Assembly: GCF_000744435.1 (NCBI RefSeq)
Contig: NZ_JQLX01000014.1
Location: forward strand, 109,073-173,072
From: Hippea jasoniae
Lineage (GTDB): Bacteria; Campylobacterota_A; Desulfurellia; Desulfurellales; Hippeaceae
Reading direction: 5' to 3'
DNA length: 64,000 nt
Under the pieces are notes generated by a model that searched no databases, had not been told where the DNA came from, and saw only the letters and a program-made list of their open reading frames with translations. The translations under genes were made by a program, and so were the position numbers. The number at the start of each line of letters is the position of its first letter. Positions within the stretch are counted from its first letter, which is position 1. Below, one piece after another: positions 52,065 through 60,795 of the stretch.

Positions 52065-52379
52065 ATGTCTGTATTGGTTGAGTTTGCAATGTTTCCCACA
52101 GATAAAGGTGAAAGTGTTAGCAGTTATGTATCACGTGTTATTGATGTTATTGACAGAAGCGGTTTTGAGTATAAGCTGACGCCTATGGGTAGTGTTTTTG
52201 AGACCGAATCTATGGAGGATGCCTTGAATCTTCTCAATGAATGTTATAAAACGCTTGATAAGGATTGTAATAGAGTCTATGCAACCGTAAAGTTTGATAT
52301 AAGAAAAAACAGATCAAACAGAATGAAGCAAAAGATTGAATCGATTGAGAGTAAGCTCAAAAAAGAGGTTAAAAAGTAG
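52065..52379 (+). CDS. MTH1187/YkoF-family thiamine-binding protein
   Basis: 104-residue ferredoxin-like-fold protein. The N terminus VLVEFAMFPTDKGESVSSYVSRVIDVI and the segment YKLTPMGSVFETESMEDALNLL are diagnostic of the MTH1187 family, which binds thiamine or its HMP part. The role here is unknown; the window also has thiC and thi4. It sits between acs and rmuC, overlapping the latter by one base. Confidence 0.85.
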   Translation: MSVLVEFAMFPTDKGESVSSYVSRVIDVIDRSGFEYKLTPMGSVFETESMEDALNLLNECYKTLDKDCNRVYATVKFDIRKNRSNRMKQKIESIESKLKKEVKK

Positions 52380-53599
52380 TGGTTGAATATCTTGTTGTTG
52401 CTTTGATAGTTGTAAATATAGTTGTGCTGGCTGTACTATTCAGTCAAAAGAGGGAAAACAGGGCTTTGGAGGAAAAGTTAGAAACGCTTGTTAGCGATCT
52501 AAAAAATTCCAATCAAGAGGCTTTTGAAAAAAACACCGAAGCCCTGATTAACTTTTCAGATAGAGTATCCACTCTATCTTCAACACTTAAAGATGAGTTT
52601 TATACGAAATTTAAAGATTTAAACGAGATGCTGGATAAGGTGTCCACTGAACTGTCAACAGCAATAGAAAAGCAGCTTATGCAATCTCAGAAAGAGGCTA
52701 AGGATTTTATGGAGCTTGTAAATAACAAATTGCTTCAGATAAGTGATAGGGTGGATGAAAGGCTGCGTGTTAGTTTTGAAAATATAGACAAAACATTTAA
52801 AGATATTGTTGAGGGTATAGTAAAAATTTCTGAGGCCCAAAAGAAGATAGAGGAGCTTTCAGGCGAGGTCGTTTCACTTCAAAAAATCCTTGATGATAAA
52901 AAGAAGAGGGGTGTTTTTGGCGAGGTTAGACTGGAAAATATACTTGCCAGTGTGTTTGGGGAATCACGGGAGCTTTACGACATTCAATACAGTCTTACAA
53001 ACGATTCAAAAAAGGTTATAGCCGATGCTGTTTTGAAAATACCAAATGTAGGCATTGTTGCGATCGATTCAAAGTTTCCTCTTGAGAATTATGTAAAAAT
53101 GATAGAGGCTGAGGGGGTAGAGAAAAAACAGTTTGAGGAACAATTCAAAAGGGATGTAAAAAAACATATTTCCGATATTGCTGGTAAATATATTATTGGC
53201 GGTGTAACAGCCGATATGGCCGTTATGTTTTTGCCTGCTGAGGCTATCTTTGCCCATATAAATGCCTATCATGCAGATATTGTTGAGTTTGCACGAAGAA
53301 ATAAAGTCTGGATAGCATCTCCTACAACTCTGCTTGCGCTTCTTACAACCATTCAGGCTGTTTCAAGGGATATAAAAACGCTAAAGCAGGCAGAGCAGAT
53401 TCAGATTGAGCTTAGAAAACTTGCAGATAACTTTAACCGATTTAAAACAAGGTGGGAGAAGCTATTTAAGGATGTTGAAAAGCTGCATAAGGATGCAACA
53501 GAGTTTTCAATATCGACTCAAAAGATCACGGCAGCATTTGAAAAAATAGAAAAGGTGGATTTTTCACAAAAGGAGTCTTTAGAGGATAAAAATGAGTGA
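52379..53599 (+). CDS. rmuC: RmuC-family DNA recombination limiting protein
   Basis: 406 residues. An N-terminal membrane helix (YLVVALIVVNIVVLAVLF) is followed by a long coiled coil (about 25-170) and the RmuC nuclease-like domain: GVFGEVRLENIL, VIADAVLKIPNVGIVAIDSKFPLENY with the PD-(D/E)XK Asp and Lys, and MAVMFLPAEAIFAHI. RmuC limits inversions and restricts foreign DNA in E. coli. GTG start. It overlaps the next gene by 8 nt. Confidence 0.92.
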   Translation: MVEYLVVALIVVNIVVLAVLFSQKRENRALEEKLETLVSDLKNSNQEAFEKNTEALINFSDRVSTLSSTLKDEFYTKFKDLNEMLDKVSTELSTAIEKQLMQSQKEAKDFMELVNNKLLQISDRVDERLRVSFENIDKTFKDIVEGIVKISEAQKKIEELSGEVVSLQKILDDKKKRGVFGEVRLENILASVFGESRELYDIQYSLTNDSKKVIADAVLKIPNVGIVAIDSKFPLENYVKMIEAEGVEKKQFEEQFKRDVKKHISDIAGKYIIGGVTADMAVMFLPAEAIFAHINAYHADIVEFARRNKVWIASPTTLLALLTTIQAVSRDIKTLKQAEQIQIELRKLADNFNRFKTRWEKLFKDVEKLHKDATEFSISTQKITAAFEKIEKVDFSQKESLEDKNE

Positions 53600-54059
53600 T
53601 TTGAAGCTTACACCATCTACTGAAGATTATATGAAGACAATTTATGAGATTTCTCAAGAATCAAAGGTTGTAAGAATCAAGCAGATAGCAAATAGACTTA
53701 ATGTCAAAATGCCTTCGGTTGTCAATGCAGTAAAGCAACTTGAAAGTAAAGGGTTAATAAATCATGAAAGTTATGGTTATATTGAACTTACAAAAGCAGG
53801 CAGAGAAGTAGGTGAAAAACTTTACAATAGGCATAAGGTTTTAAGTGAATTTCTTATTGATGTTTTGCAGGTTGATGAAGCGATTGCATTTGAAGATGCC
53901 TGCGCTATAGAGCATTACCTGCATCCAGAGACTGTGGAGAAGGTGGTTAAATTCTTGAGTTTTTTGAAGCTTTCACCAGATGGTGAGCCTAATTGGCTTA
54001 AGAAGTTTAAGCTTTACTTAAAAACCGGAAAAAAGGATTGCGAAAAACTCAGGGAATAA
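53592..54059 (+). CDS. DtxR/MntR-family metal-dependent regulator
   Basis: 155 residues. The N-terminal winged helix TPSTEDYMKTIYEISQE..VRIKQIANRLNVKMPSVVNAVKQLESKGLI is typical. The dimer/metal domain follows with RHKVLSEFLIDVL and EDACAIEHYLHPET, which hold metal-ligand Glu and His. No SH3 domain, so MntR-like rather than DtxR proper. It may control iron or manganese uptake, possibly the znu-type transporter far upstream. Its 3' end overlaps hemH on the other strand by 11 nt. Confidence 0.9.
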   Translation: MSDLKLTPSTEDYMKTIYEISQESKVVRIKQIANRLNVKMPSVVNAVKQLESKGLINHESYGYIELTKAGREVGEKLYNRHKVLSEFLIDVLQVDEAIAFEDACAIEHYLHPETVEKVVKFLSFLKLSPDGEPNWLKKFKLYLKTGKKDCEKLRE

Positions 54060-54876
54060 TTTTACTCATAAGTTTGATAAAATCTGCATCGTCGTTAAAA
54101 CATGGTATTCTGTGAAATATTTTAAAACCACTTTCAAAAGCCTCTTTTTTGTAAATTATATCTATTTCGTTTATTGTTTCTGTATTGTCTGAACAAAAAC
54201 TAATGGGAACAATAATTAGGCAGCTGTAGAATTTTGATAGCTGTTTTATTGCAGAGGATGTTGAAGGCTCAAGCCATTTCACTGGACCTAATTTTGATTG
54301 AAACGATAAAAAAACGGGGAGTTTTAGAAGATTGTTAAGCAGAAGCCTAAATCTATCTAAATCTTTATCGTAGCTATCTGTTTTTGAGTATTTTAAGGGT
54401 ATTGAGTGGGCTGAAAATAGCACAGCGCAGTTTTTGAGCTTTTCAAATCGTTTGAGTCTAATAAGTAGCATATCTACAAATTCTAAATAAATAAAAAACG
54501 GAGGCAGGGTTTTTTTTGAAAGGCTAAGAATTTTGCCGTGAGTGGTTTTGCTGAAAAAACAAAACATAGGCAAAGAGATTTCTGCTTTCTTGAGTTTTGG
54601 TTTTGTGTAGGAAAACACATAGTTTACATTTTTTTTATAGATATTTTTTAGTTTTTCTGTTTGTTTTTTTGTTGTCTCCTCAAGGGTAGAGGGGGTTTGT
54701 TTGAGTATTTTGTAGGTTTCTTTTGCTCTTAAAGTTGTTATTGCAAAAGCTAAAAAAAACCTCAACGGCTGTGGTATGTTTAATATAAACCTGTCGTTAA
54801 ACATGTTAAAGAGAAAAATGGGTATGTCAGTTGGTTTTTTTATACCGCCAAGATTAACTAAAGTTGTGTACGACAT
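54049..54876 (-). CDS. hemH: Ferrochelatase
   Basis: Inserts iron into a porphyrin at the end of haem synthesis. VNLGG at the N terminus, the catalytic His in FSAHSIP (about residue 155), SFQSKLGPVKWLEPST and the Glu in DNTETINEID are present. 275 residues, shorter than the usual 310-340, mainly through shortened linkers. It may act on coproporphyrin III or protoporphyrin IX; with hemE but no other haem genes visible this is undecided. It overlaps hemE by 23 nt. Confidence 0.9.
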   Translation of the reverse strand: MSYTTLVNLGGIKKPTDIPIFLFNMFNDRFILNIPQPLRFFLAFAITTLRAKETYKILKQTPSTLEETTKKQTEKLKNIYKKNVNYVFSYTKPKLKKAEISLPMFCFFSKTTHGKILSLSKKTLPPFFIYLEFVDMLLIRLKRFEKLKNCAVLFSAHSIPLKYSKTDSYDKDLDRFRLLLNNLLKLPVFLSFQSKLGPVKWLEPSTSSAIKQLSKFYSCLIIVPISFCSDNTETINEIDIIYKKEAFESGFKIFHRIPCFNDDADFIKLMSKIIP

Positions 54877-55831
54877 CGACCAAAAACTTTACATTTTCCT
54901 GCGGTGTTTGAGGCAATACACCGTGGGAGAGGTTAAATATGTGTGGAATGCCTTTTGTTTCTTTTAATAGATTCTCAGCTTCCTGTTTTATAATTTCTCT
55001 GGAGCACAAAAGCAGCGTGTTGTCCAAATTGCCCTGCATGCAACAGGAGTATTTTTCATAAGTGTCTTTTATATTTACTTTTTGATCAACACTGATGCAG
55101 TCAAAACCAATTTTTGCAATGTCATCCAATAGATGATTTGAATCCTTTGAAAAGTAGATAACAGGTGCAGCTACATTATCTCTTATTTTTTTTAGCTGTG
55201 GTGCTATTATATCTTTAAATGTTTTTTGGGGCATAATGCCAACCCAGCTGTCGAAAAGCTGAACGGCATCACAACCTGCCTTCAGCTGAAGTTTTAAATA
55301 TTCGATTGTTAAGCTTGTTATCTGTTCAATGATGCTTTTAAACCTTTGAGTTTCGCAAAACGCCATGGTTTTGAGTTTTGTAAAATCACCACTGGTGTGG
55401 GTATAGCACATAAGCGTAAAAGGTGCAGCAGCAAAACCAAGAAGCGCAACATCTTTTGCTTCAGATTTGATTAACTTTATAGCCTTGTTCACGAACTCTA
55501 ATTTAGAAAGGTCTGTTTTTTCCTCTAAATTCACTGAGGCTATAGGGCTTTTGCCTTCTGCATAATGTAGACTGCCGTTTTTTGCAAGAAGGGGAATAAG
55601 TATATCGCTAAAGAGTATCAAAACATCCACATCAAGCTCTTTAAGGGGAAGCAGTGTTATTTCAGCTGCAATCTCTGGGTTTGTGCACATCTGTAGAAAT
55701 GTGTATTTCTCCTTTATGCTCTGATAGCTTTTTAAAAACCTGCCAGCCTGCCTCATAAACCAGATGGGTTTTTTTATAGAGGCTTTGCCTGATATCGTTT
55801 CAAGAAACAGCTTTTTTTTACTTTGCATCAT
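54854..55831 (-). CDS. hemE: Uroporphyrinogen decarboxylase
   Basis: Uroporphyrinogen III to coproporphyrinogen III. The N-terminal signature PIWFMRQAGRFLKSYQ carries the conserved Arg residues, FSDILIPLLA has the catalytic Asp, and GFAAAPFTLMCY and NLSHGVLPQTPQENV complete the fold. ATG 55831 (or 55828) is preferred over a TTG at 55846. The start lies inside the polA stop region, so the genes overlap by about 14 nt. Continues the haem route to the ferrochelatase downstream. Confidence 0.93.
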   Translation of the reverse strand: MMQSKKKLFLETISGKASIKKPIWFMRQAGRFLKSYQSIKEKYTFLQMCTNPEIAAEITLLPLKELDVDVLILFSDILIPLLAKNGSLHYAEGKSPIASVNLEEKTDLSKLEFVNKAIKLIKSEAKDVALLGFAAAPFTLMCYTHTSGDFTKLKTMAFCETQRFKSIIEQITSLTIEYLKLQLKAGCDAVQLFDSWVGIMPQKTFKDIIAPQLKKIRDNVAAPVIYFSKDSNHLLDDIAKIGFDCISVDQKVNIKDTYEKYSCCMQGNLDNTLLLCSREIIKQEAENLLKETKGIPHIFNLSHGVLPQTPQENVKFLVDVVHNFS

Positions 55832-58220
55832 ACCAGTTTGAGGCAATTTTTGTGTTTGTCTTTAACGGCACATCAAAATCCACGACACTTTCCATTGTTT
55901 CTTTTACAACTGATGCAATTTCTTCTGCGATGCTATCTTTAGCTTCAATTAACAGTTCATCATGTACCTGCAAAACCATGTATGCGTCAAAATCTTTGAG
56001 CTTCTTGTGTAGTTTAACCATTGCGATTTTTATTATATCTGCAGCTGTTCCCTGAATTGTTGTATTCACCGCTGCCCTTTTTTCAAACTCTGCCATTCTT
56101 TTATTTTTGCTGTTTATGTTTAAAAGGTAGCGTCTTCTGCCAAAAAGTGTTTCCACATAACCTTTTTTTGTTGCAAACGATATGGTGTTTTCTATGTATT
56201 CTTTGACCTTGCTGAAGCGGTTAAAGTATGTTTCTATGATCGCTTTTGCCTTATCCTTACTTATAGAGAGGGTTTTTGCAAGTGATACATAACCCATTCC
56301 ATAAAGTATGCCGAAGTTTATCGTTTTTGCCATTCTTCTTAGGTTGTGGTCAACCATACCCGGATGGACACCAAAGAGTTTTACTGCAGTCTGGGTGTGA
56401 ATATCCTGATTGTTGTTAAAAATCTCGATCAAAGCAGGGTCTTTTGACATGTGGGCCAGAACCCTTAACTCTATTTGTGAGTAATCTGAGCAGATCAGTT
56501 TGTAGCCATCGGGTGCTATAACGGCTTTTCTTATACCTGCATGGATTTCATCATCGCCTGCAGGCAGGTTTTGAAGGTTGGGGTTTGATGATGATAGTCT
56601 GCCTGTGGCTGTTAAAGTCTGGTTGAATGTTGTATGAATTCTACCACTGTTGTCTATCTTTTCTAAAAACGGCACTATGTATGTAGTGATGACCTTCGTG
56701 ATGGTTCTGTAGTTTATAAGAAGTGCTGCTATTTCGTATTTTTCTGATAAGATACTTAAACTTTCTGAGTCTGTGGAATAGCCGGTTTTTGTTTTTTTAA
56801 TTGGTTTGATTTTTAGCTTTTCAAAGAGAATTCGCTGAAGCTCCTTGGTAGAATTGATGTTAAATTTTTCCTGGGCTATTGCGTATATTTTCTCTTCTAT
56901 TTGAGCAAGTGTATTTTCAAATTCGTTTTTAAGCTTTATTAAGTGATCGCTGTCGATGAGAATACCGCGTTTTTCCATTTCATTTAAAATAACAGACAGA
57001 GGGGTTTCGACATCACTTAATAGATATGTCAGGTTGCGTTTTTCTATGATTTCCTTTAGAGGCTTGCAGCTAACTGCATAAATCTCTTCAGGTTTATTCA
57101 GCGATGCTATGGTTTTTGAAAGATTTGTGTCTATAAGATCAAAGCAGTCAAACGGGTTGCCTTTGGAATCAGCATTAATTAAATAACAGGCGAGTTTTAT
57201 ATCAAACGGATAGTGTTTAAATGTTATGCCTAATCTATCCAGTTTCTTAAAATCATAAACGCAATTTATTTCCTCGTTTATATCGCCAAGTATTATTGGT
57301 GAGGTTTTGGAGTTTTTGTAGATGTAGGCTGTGTTGTCTTTGGGAAATATTATTGATTGGTCGATAGGTATTGGAGCTGTTTTTGGGTTGTTGGGCAGTG
57401 CTTTTAGAAGCGATTTGAAACCAAATTCCATAAAGATTTCTCTAATTTTGTTGTAGTCAGGCTCTTTTTTCTTAAGAAGATTTAAATCAACCTCAATGGG
57501 TGCGTTTCTATCTACAGTTGTGAGTTTTCTGTAGAGTTCAATATTTGGCTCGTTTTCAAGGGCTTTTTTTGTTTTGGGCGGAAGCTTGTCTATATGCTTT
57601 AAAATTCCCTCAATCGAGCCAAATTTAAGCAAAAGTGAGGCTGCGGTTTTTGGTCCAATCGATTTTACGCCTGGAATGTTATCGATAGAATCGCCCACAA
57701 GGGCTAAGTAATCAGCAACCTGCTCAGGATAACAGCCCAACTTTTTAAAAACGCCTTCTCTGTCGTAGGTGATTTTTTTAACGGGGTCGTATAACAAAAT
57801 ATTTTTATCAACAAGCTGAAACAGGTCTTTATCAGAAGCTATTATTGTAATTTTGTGGTTTTCTTTGAGCTTTTCTGCATATGTTGCAATAAGGTCATCT
57901 GCCTCAAAGCCGTCAAGCTCTATAATTGTTATGCCAAAGGCTTCTATGAGTTTTTTTGATGGCTCGATTTGCACAAGCAGATCATCGGGCGTTTTTGGTC
58001 TGTTTTTTTTGTAGCTTTCAAGCATATCCTCTCTGAATGTCTTTGCCTTTGTGTCAAAGAAAAAACCGATATACGATGGATGCAGGTTTTCTATATCTAA
58101 AAGTAGCTTTGCAAAACCAAATATCGAGCTTGTTGGAAAACCATTATAGCTTAATCCCTTCATGGCAAAGTAGAATCTATATAGAAAGGAGCTACCATCG
58201 ACAAGATAAACTGTTTCCAT
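55818..58220 (-). CDS. polA: DNA polymerase I
   Basis: 800 residues from ATG 58220; the frame extends 13 codons further, but METVYLVDGSSFLYRFYFA is the natural start. The N-terminal 5'-3' exonuclease is complete (GFEADDLIATYA, ASDKDLFQLV, GDSIDNIPGVKSIGPKTA). The middle 3'-5' exonuclease region is short and lacks a DxE motif, so proofreading is probably absent, as in Taq. The polymerase domain has motif A SDYSQIELRVLAH, motif B RRMAKTINFGILYGMG and motif C VLQVHDELLIE. First gene of a polA-hemE-hemH unit. A GAAC-N4-GTTC palindrome lies upstream. Confidence 0.95.
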   Translation of the reverse strand: METVYLVDGSSFLYRFYFAMKGLSYNGFPTSSIFGFAKLLLDIENLHPSYIGFFFDTKAKTFREDMLESYKKNRPKTPDDLLVQIEPSKKLIEAFGITIIELDGFEADDLIATYAEKLKENHKITIIASDKDLFQLVDKNILLYDPVKKITYDREGVFKKLGCYPEQVADYLALVGDSIDNIPGVKSIGPKTAASLLLKFGSIEGILKHIDKLPPKTKKALENEPNIELYRKLTTVDRNAPIEVDLNLLKKKEPDYNKIREIFMEFGFKSLLKALPNNPKTAPIPIDQSIIFPKDNTAYIYKNSKTSPIILGDINEEINCVYDFKKLDRLGITFKHYPFDIKLACYLINADSKGNPFDCFDLIDTNLSKTIASLNKPEEIYAVSCKPLKEIIEKRNLTYLLSDVETPLSVILNEMEKRGILIDSDHLIKLKNEFENTLAQIEEKIYAIAQEKFNINSTKELQRILFEKLKIKPIKKTKTGYSTDSESLSILSEKYEIAALLINYRTITKVITTYIVPFLEKIDNSGRIHTTFNQTLTATGRLSSSNPNLQNLPAGDDEIHAGIRKAVIAPDGYKLICSDYSQIELRVLAHMSKDPALIEIFNNNQDIHTQTAVKLFGVHPGMVDHNLRRMAKTINFGILYGMGYVSLAKTLSISKDKAKAIIETYFNRFSKVKEYIENTISFATKKGYVETLFGRRRYLLNINSKNKRMAEFEKRAAVNTTIQGTAADIIKIAMVKLHKKLKDFDAYMVLQVHDELLIEAKDSIAEEIASVVKETMESVVDFDVPLKTNTKIASNWYDAK

Positions 58221-58265
58221 ACAACAAAAATACAAAAAAAATGACGCCAAGTCTATCAATTTTTT

Positions 58266-58281
58266 TTGAACATAAGTTCAA
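58266..58281. promoter_or_regulatory. Palindromic operator candidate, GAAC-N4-GTTC
   Basis: TTGAACATAAGTTCAA is a palindrome with 6-bp arms and an ATAA centre, in the 143-nt gap between divergent polA and the 58364 gene. Its core fits the Gram-positive type LexA box GAAC-N4-GTTC. Confidence 0.45.
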
Positions 58282-58363
58282 TAAGTGATTAAATAATATC
58301 TTGATTTGGTTAAAAAAAGGTATATTAATAGAATCAGAAAAAAACAAAACAGGAGGTGCAAAA

Positions 58364-58690
58364 ATGCCCTGGGGTGACAGAACAGGTCCGTTTGGATATG
58401 GTCCAAGAACAGGAAGAGGTCTGGGATACTGTGCTGGTAATAATGTTCCTGGTTATATGGTAGGTGGATTTGGCTTTAGAGGTGGATTTAGAGGCGGATT
58501 TGGAAGAGGCTGGGGTAGAGGTTTTGGCAGGGGGTTTGGCTTTGGAAGAGCAGCATTTTGGCCAAATTACTATCCTTATGGAGGCGTTTCAAAAGAGGAT
58601 GAAAAAAGAGTTATTGAAAATGAGATTGAGACATTAACAAAATCGATTGAGGCATTAAAGAAACGATTGGCAGAGCTAAATGAGGAATAA
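58364..58690 (+). CDS. DUF5320-type Gly/Arg/Phe-rich protein
   Basis: 108 residues. N terminus MPWGDRTGPFGYGPRTGRGLGYCAG is typical of small proteins found beside NifX/MinD-like clusters in anaerobes. Residues about 30-65 are a low-complexity block of GGF/GRGF repeats, and the last 35 residues form a charged coiled coil (ENEIETLTKSIEALKKRLAEL). ATG 58364 follows AGGAGG. Function unknown; it resembles a flexible assembly or scaffolding protein. A terminator follows before the next gene. Confidence 0.75.
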   Translation: MPWGDRTGPFGYGPRTGRGLGYCAGNNVPGYMVGGFGFRGGFRGGFGRGWGRGFGRGFGFGRAAFWPNYYPYGGVSKEDEKRVIENEIETLTKSIEALKKRLAELNEE

Positions 58691-58699
58691 ACTTTAAAG

Positions 58700-58730
58700 C
58701 CCGGGTTTTATTGACCCGGGTAATTTTTTT
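58700..58730 (+). terminator. Terminator/attenuator between the DUF5320 and NifX-like genes
   Basis: CCCGGGT (58700-58706) pairs with ACCCGGG (58714-58720), followed by TAATTTTTTT. It would separate expression levels of the first gene and the four-gene group downstream, for which no separate promoter is evident. Confidence 0.75.
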
Positions 58731-58747
58731 AACTGGAGGGTGGTTAA

Positions 58748-59083
58748 ATGAAAGTGCTTTTGACAGCCAGAGGTGATAATTTAGATGCCAAGATGGATGA
58801 AAGATTTGGAAGGGCTGATTATTTTATTGTGTATGATACAGATTCTAAAGAATTTGAAGCTATAAAAAACCCCCATATAAACGATCAGGGAGGTGTGGGC
58901 ATCTCTGTGGCCAAGTTTGTTTTGCAAAAGGGTGTTGATGCCGTTGTCAGTGGTAGTTACGGTCCAAATGCTCTGGATGTTTTAAGAACAGGAGATTTGA
59001 AACTTTACAGTACAAAGGGTGGTAGTGTGAAAGAGAATATAGAACTATTGGAAGAGGGAAAGCTTGAAATTTTTAATACATGA
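58748..59083 (+). CDS. NifX/NifB-like dinitrogenase cofactor-domain protein
   Basis: 111 residues, RNase H-like fold of the MTH1175 type: MKVLLTARGDNLDAKMDERFGRADYF, then GVGISVAKFVLQKGVDAVVSGSYGPNALDVL. Members bind Fe-S or Fe-Mo clusters (NifX, NafY), and stand-alone copies are common in anaerobes without nitrogenase. No nif genes occur here. It directly precedes two ferredoxin-ATPases and a DUF59 protein, suggesting metal-cluster handling. Confidence 0.85.
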   Translation: MKVLLTARGDNLDAKMDERFGRADYFIVYDTDSKEFEAIKNPHINDQGGVGISVAKFVLQKGVDAVVSGSYGPNALDVLRTGDLKLYSTKGGSVKENIELLEEGKLEIFNT

Positions 59084-59092
59084 GGAGTCAAA

Positions 59093-59929
59093 ATGAAAAT
59101 AGCTGTCACAAGCGGTAAAGGTGGAACAGGAAAAACTACAATAGCCACTATGCTTGCAAAAGCAGCAGAAAATGCCCAGTATCTGGATTGTGATGCTGAA
59201 GAACCAAATGGAAAATTTTTTTTAAAACCAGAGATAGAAAAAACAATTCCCTATACCGAACTTGTTCCAAAGATCAATGAGGATAGATGTACATTTTGTG
59301 AAAAGTGTGCCGATGCCTGTGCCTATAAAGCATTGGTTGTGATGGGCAAGCCGCTTAATAAGGTGATGTTCTTTGATGAGCTGTGCCATTCATGCGGGGC
59401 GTGTGCGTATGTTTGTCCTGTTGAGGGTGCGCTTGTTGAGATTGAGCAAGAGGTTGGCCTGTTTAATGTTGGAAAAGCAGGCAATATAGATTTTGTTGAA
59501 GGTGTTTTAAATATCGGTGAGGCAAGTGCAACAAGGCTTATAGCCACGATGAAGAAAAGATTTATGAATGATAAGAAAACGGTTATTCTTGACTCACCAC
59601 CCGGCACAAGCTGCAGCGTAGTTGAAACAATAGATGGTGTGGATTTTGTTGTATTGGTCAGTGAACCCACGCCGTTTGGATTGAGTGATTTGAGGTTGAC
59701 TGTGGAACTTGTGAGGGATATGGGTTTGCCTTTTGGAATAGTTATCAATAAAGCCGAAAAGGAGAATAGTCTTATTGATGATTATGCCAAGAAGGAAAAT
59801 ATAGAGATACTCTACAGACTTGAATTTTCAAGGCAGATCGCAGAGGGCTATTCCAAAGGAATACTGCCTTTTGATAAATACGCAGGTGATTTTAAAAAAG
59901 TTCTCAAAAGGATAGAGGAACTGATATGA
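59093..59929 (+). CDS. MinD-family ATPase with inserted ferredoxin domain (first copy)
   Basis: 278 residues. Deviant Walker A VTSGKGGTGKTTIA at the N terminus, then an inserted two-cluster ferredoxin module CTFCEKCADACAYKAL and CHSCGACAYVCPVEGAL, then the rest of the ATPase with DSPPGTSCSVVETIDG. Such paired proteins (COG1149 type) accompany NifX-like proteins and are thought to act in Fe-S or redox-cofactor assembly; the exact role is unknown. It overlaps the second copy by 4 nt. Confidence 0.86.
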   Translation: MKIAVTSGKGGTGKTTIATMLAKAAENAQYLDCDAEEPNGKFFLKPEIEKTIPYTELVPKINEDRCTFCEKCADACAYKALVVMGKPLNKVMFFDELCHSCGACAYVCPVEGALVEIEQEVGLFNVGKAGNIDFVEGVLNIGEASATRLIATMKKRFMNDKKTVILDSPPGTSCSVVETIDGVDFVVLVSEPTPFGLSDLRLTVELVRDMGLPFGIVINKAEKENSLIDDYAKKENIEILYRLEFSRQIAEGYSKGILPFDKYAGDFKKVLKRIEELI

Positions 59930-60795
59930 GTAAGGAATTGGTTGTTATAAGCGGTAAAGGTGGGACAGGCAAAACGACGCTTACAGCATCGTTGGCTTCT
60001 GTTATTAAAAATAAAGTAATTGTTGATGCAGATGCCGATGCAGCAAATATGTATATTTTGATGAAACCTGAAGTGAAACATAAGGAACTTTTTAAAGGTA
60101 ATCCCAAAGCAGTTATCAATACAGATCGGTGTATAAAATGTGATCAATGCAGACAGCTTTGTAGATTTGATGCAATTTATGTAAACAGCGACGGTGAATA
60201 TGTTGTTGATGAACTGAAGTGCGATTCATGCAAGCTATGCCAGATTGCATGCCCTGTTGAGGCTGTTGATATGAAGGATGTCTATAGTGGCCAGTGGTAT
60301 GAGTCTGAAACAGCTTATGGAATTATGGTTCATGCAAAACTCTATCCCGGTGCAGAAAACTCAGGCAATCTCGTTACGATGGTGAAACATAGGGCGCATC
60401 TGATTGCCGATGAGAAGAATATTGAATACATACTTGTTGATGGTTCACCCGGCATAGGATGCCCTGTTATATCAACAATATCAGGGGCTAATTTTGTAAT
60501 AATAGTCACAGAGCCAACCGTTTCTGGATTGCACGACCTAAAGAGGGTTAAAAAGCTGTGCGACTCATTTAAGATTAAAAGTGGCGTGGTTGTGAATAAA
60601 TACGATTTGAATAGTCAAAAGACTGAAGAGATTGAAGAGTTTGCAAAAAGAGAGGGTATGCCTTTTCTGGGCAGGATTCCCTTTGATAAATGTGTTGTTG
60701 ATGCAATTGTTAATCTGCAGATACCTTATGAGGCGTGTGATTCTGTTAAACATGCAGTAGATGAAATCCTCTCAAAGGCTATGGAGTTGTTATGA
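59926..60795 (+). CDS. MinD-family ATPase with inserted ferredoxin domain (second copy)
   Basis: 289 residues, diverged paralog of the previous gene. Walker A ISGKGGTGKTTLT, ferredoxin insert CIKCDQCRQLCRFDAI and CDSCKLCQIACPVEAV, then VDGSPGIGCPVISTISG. The two proteins probably form a heterodimer. The 4-nt overlaps on both sides imply equimolar translation. Confidence 0.86.
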   Translation: MSKELVVISGKGGTGKTTLTASLASVIKNKVIVDADADAANMYILMKPEVKHKELFKGNPKAVINTDRCIKCDQCRQLCRFDAIYVNSDGEYVVDELKCDSCKLCQIACPVEAVDMKDVYSGQWYESETAYGIMVHAKLYPGAENSGNLVTMVKHRAHLIADEKNIEYILVDGSPGIGCPVISTISGANFVIIVTEPTVSGLHDLKRVKKLCDSFKIKSGVVVNKYDLNSQKTEEIEEFAKREGMPFLGRIPFDKCVVDAIVNLQIPYEACDSVKHAVDEILSKAMELL

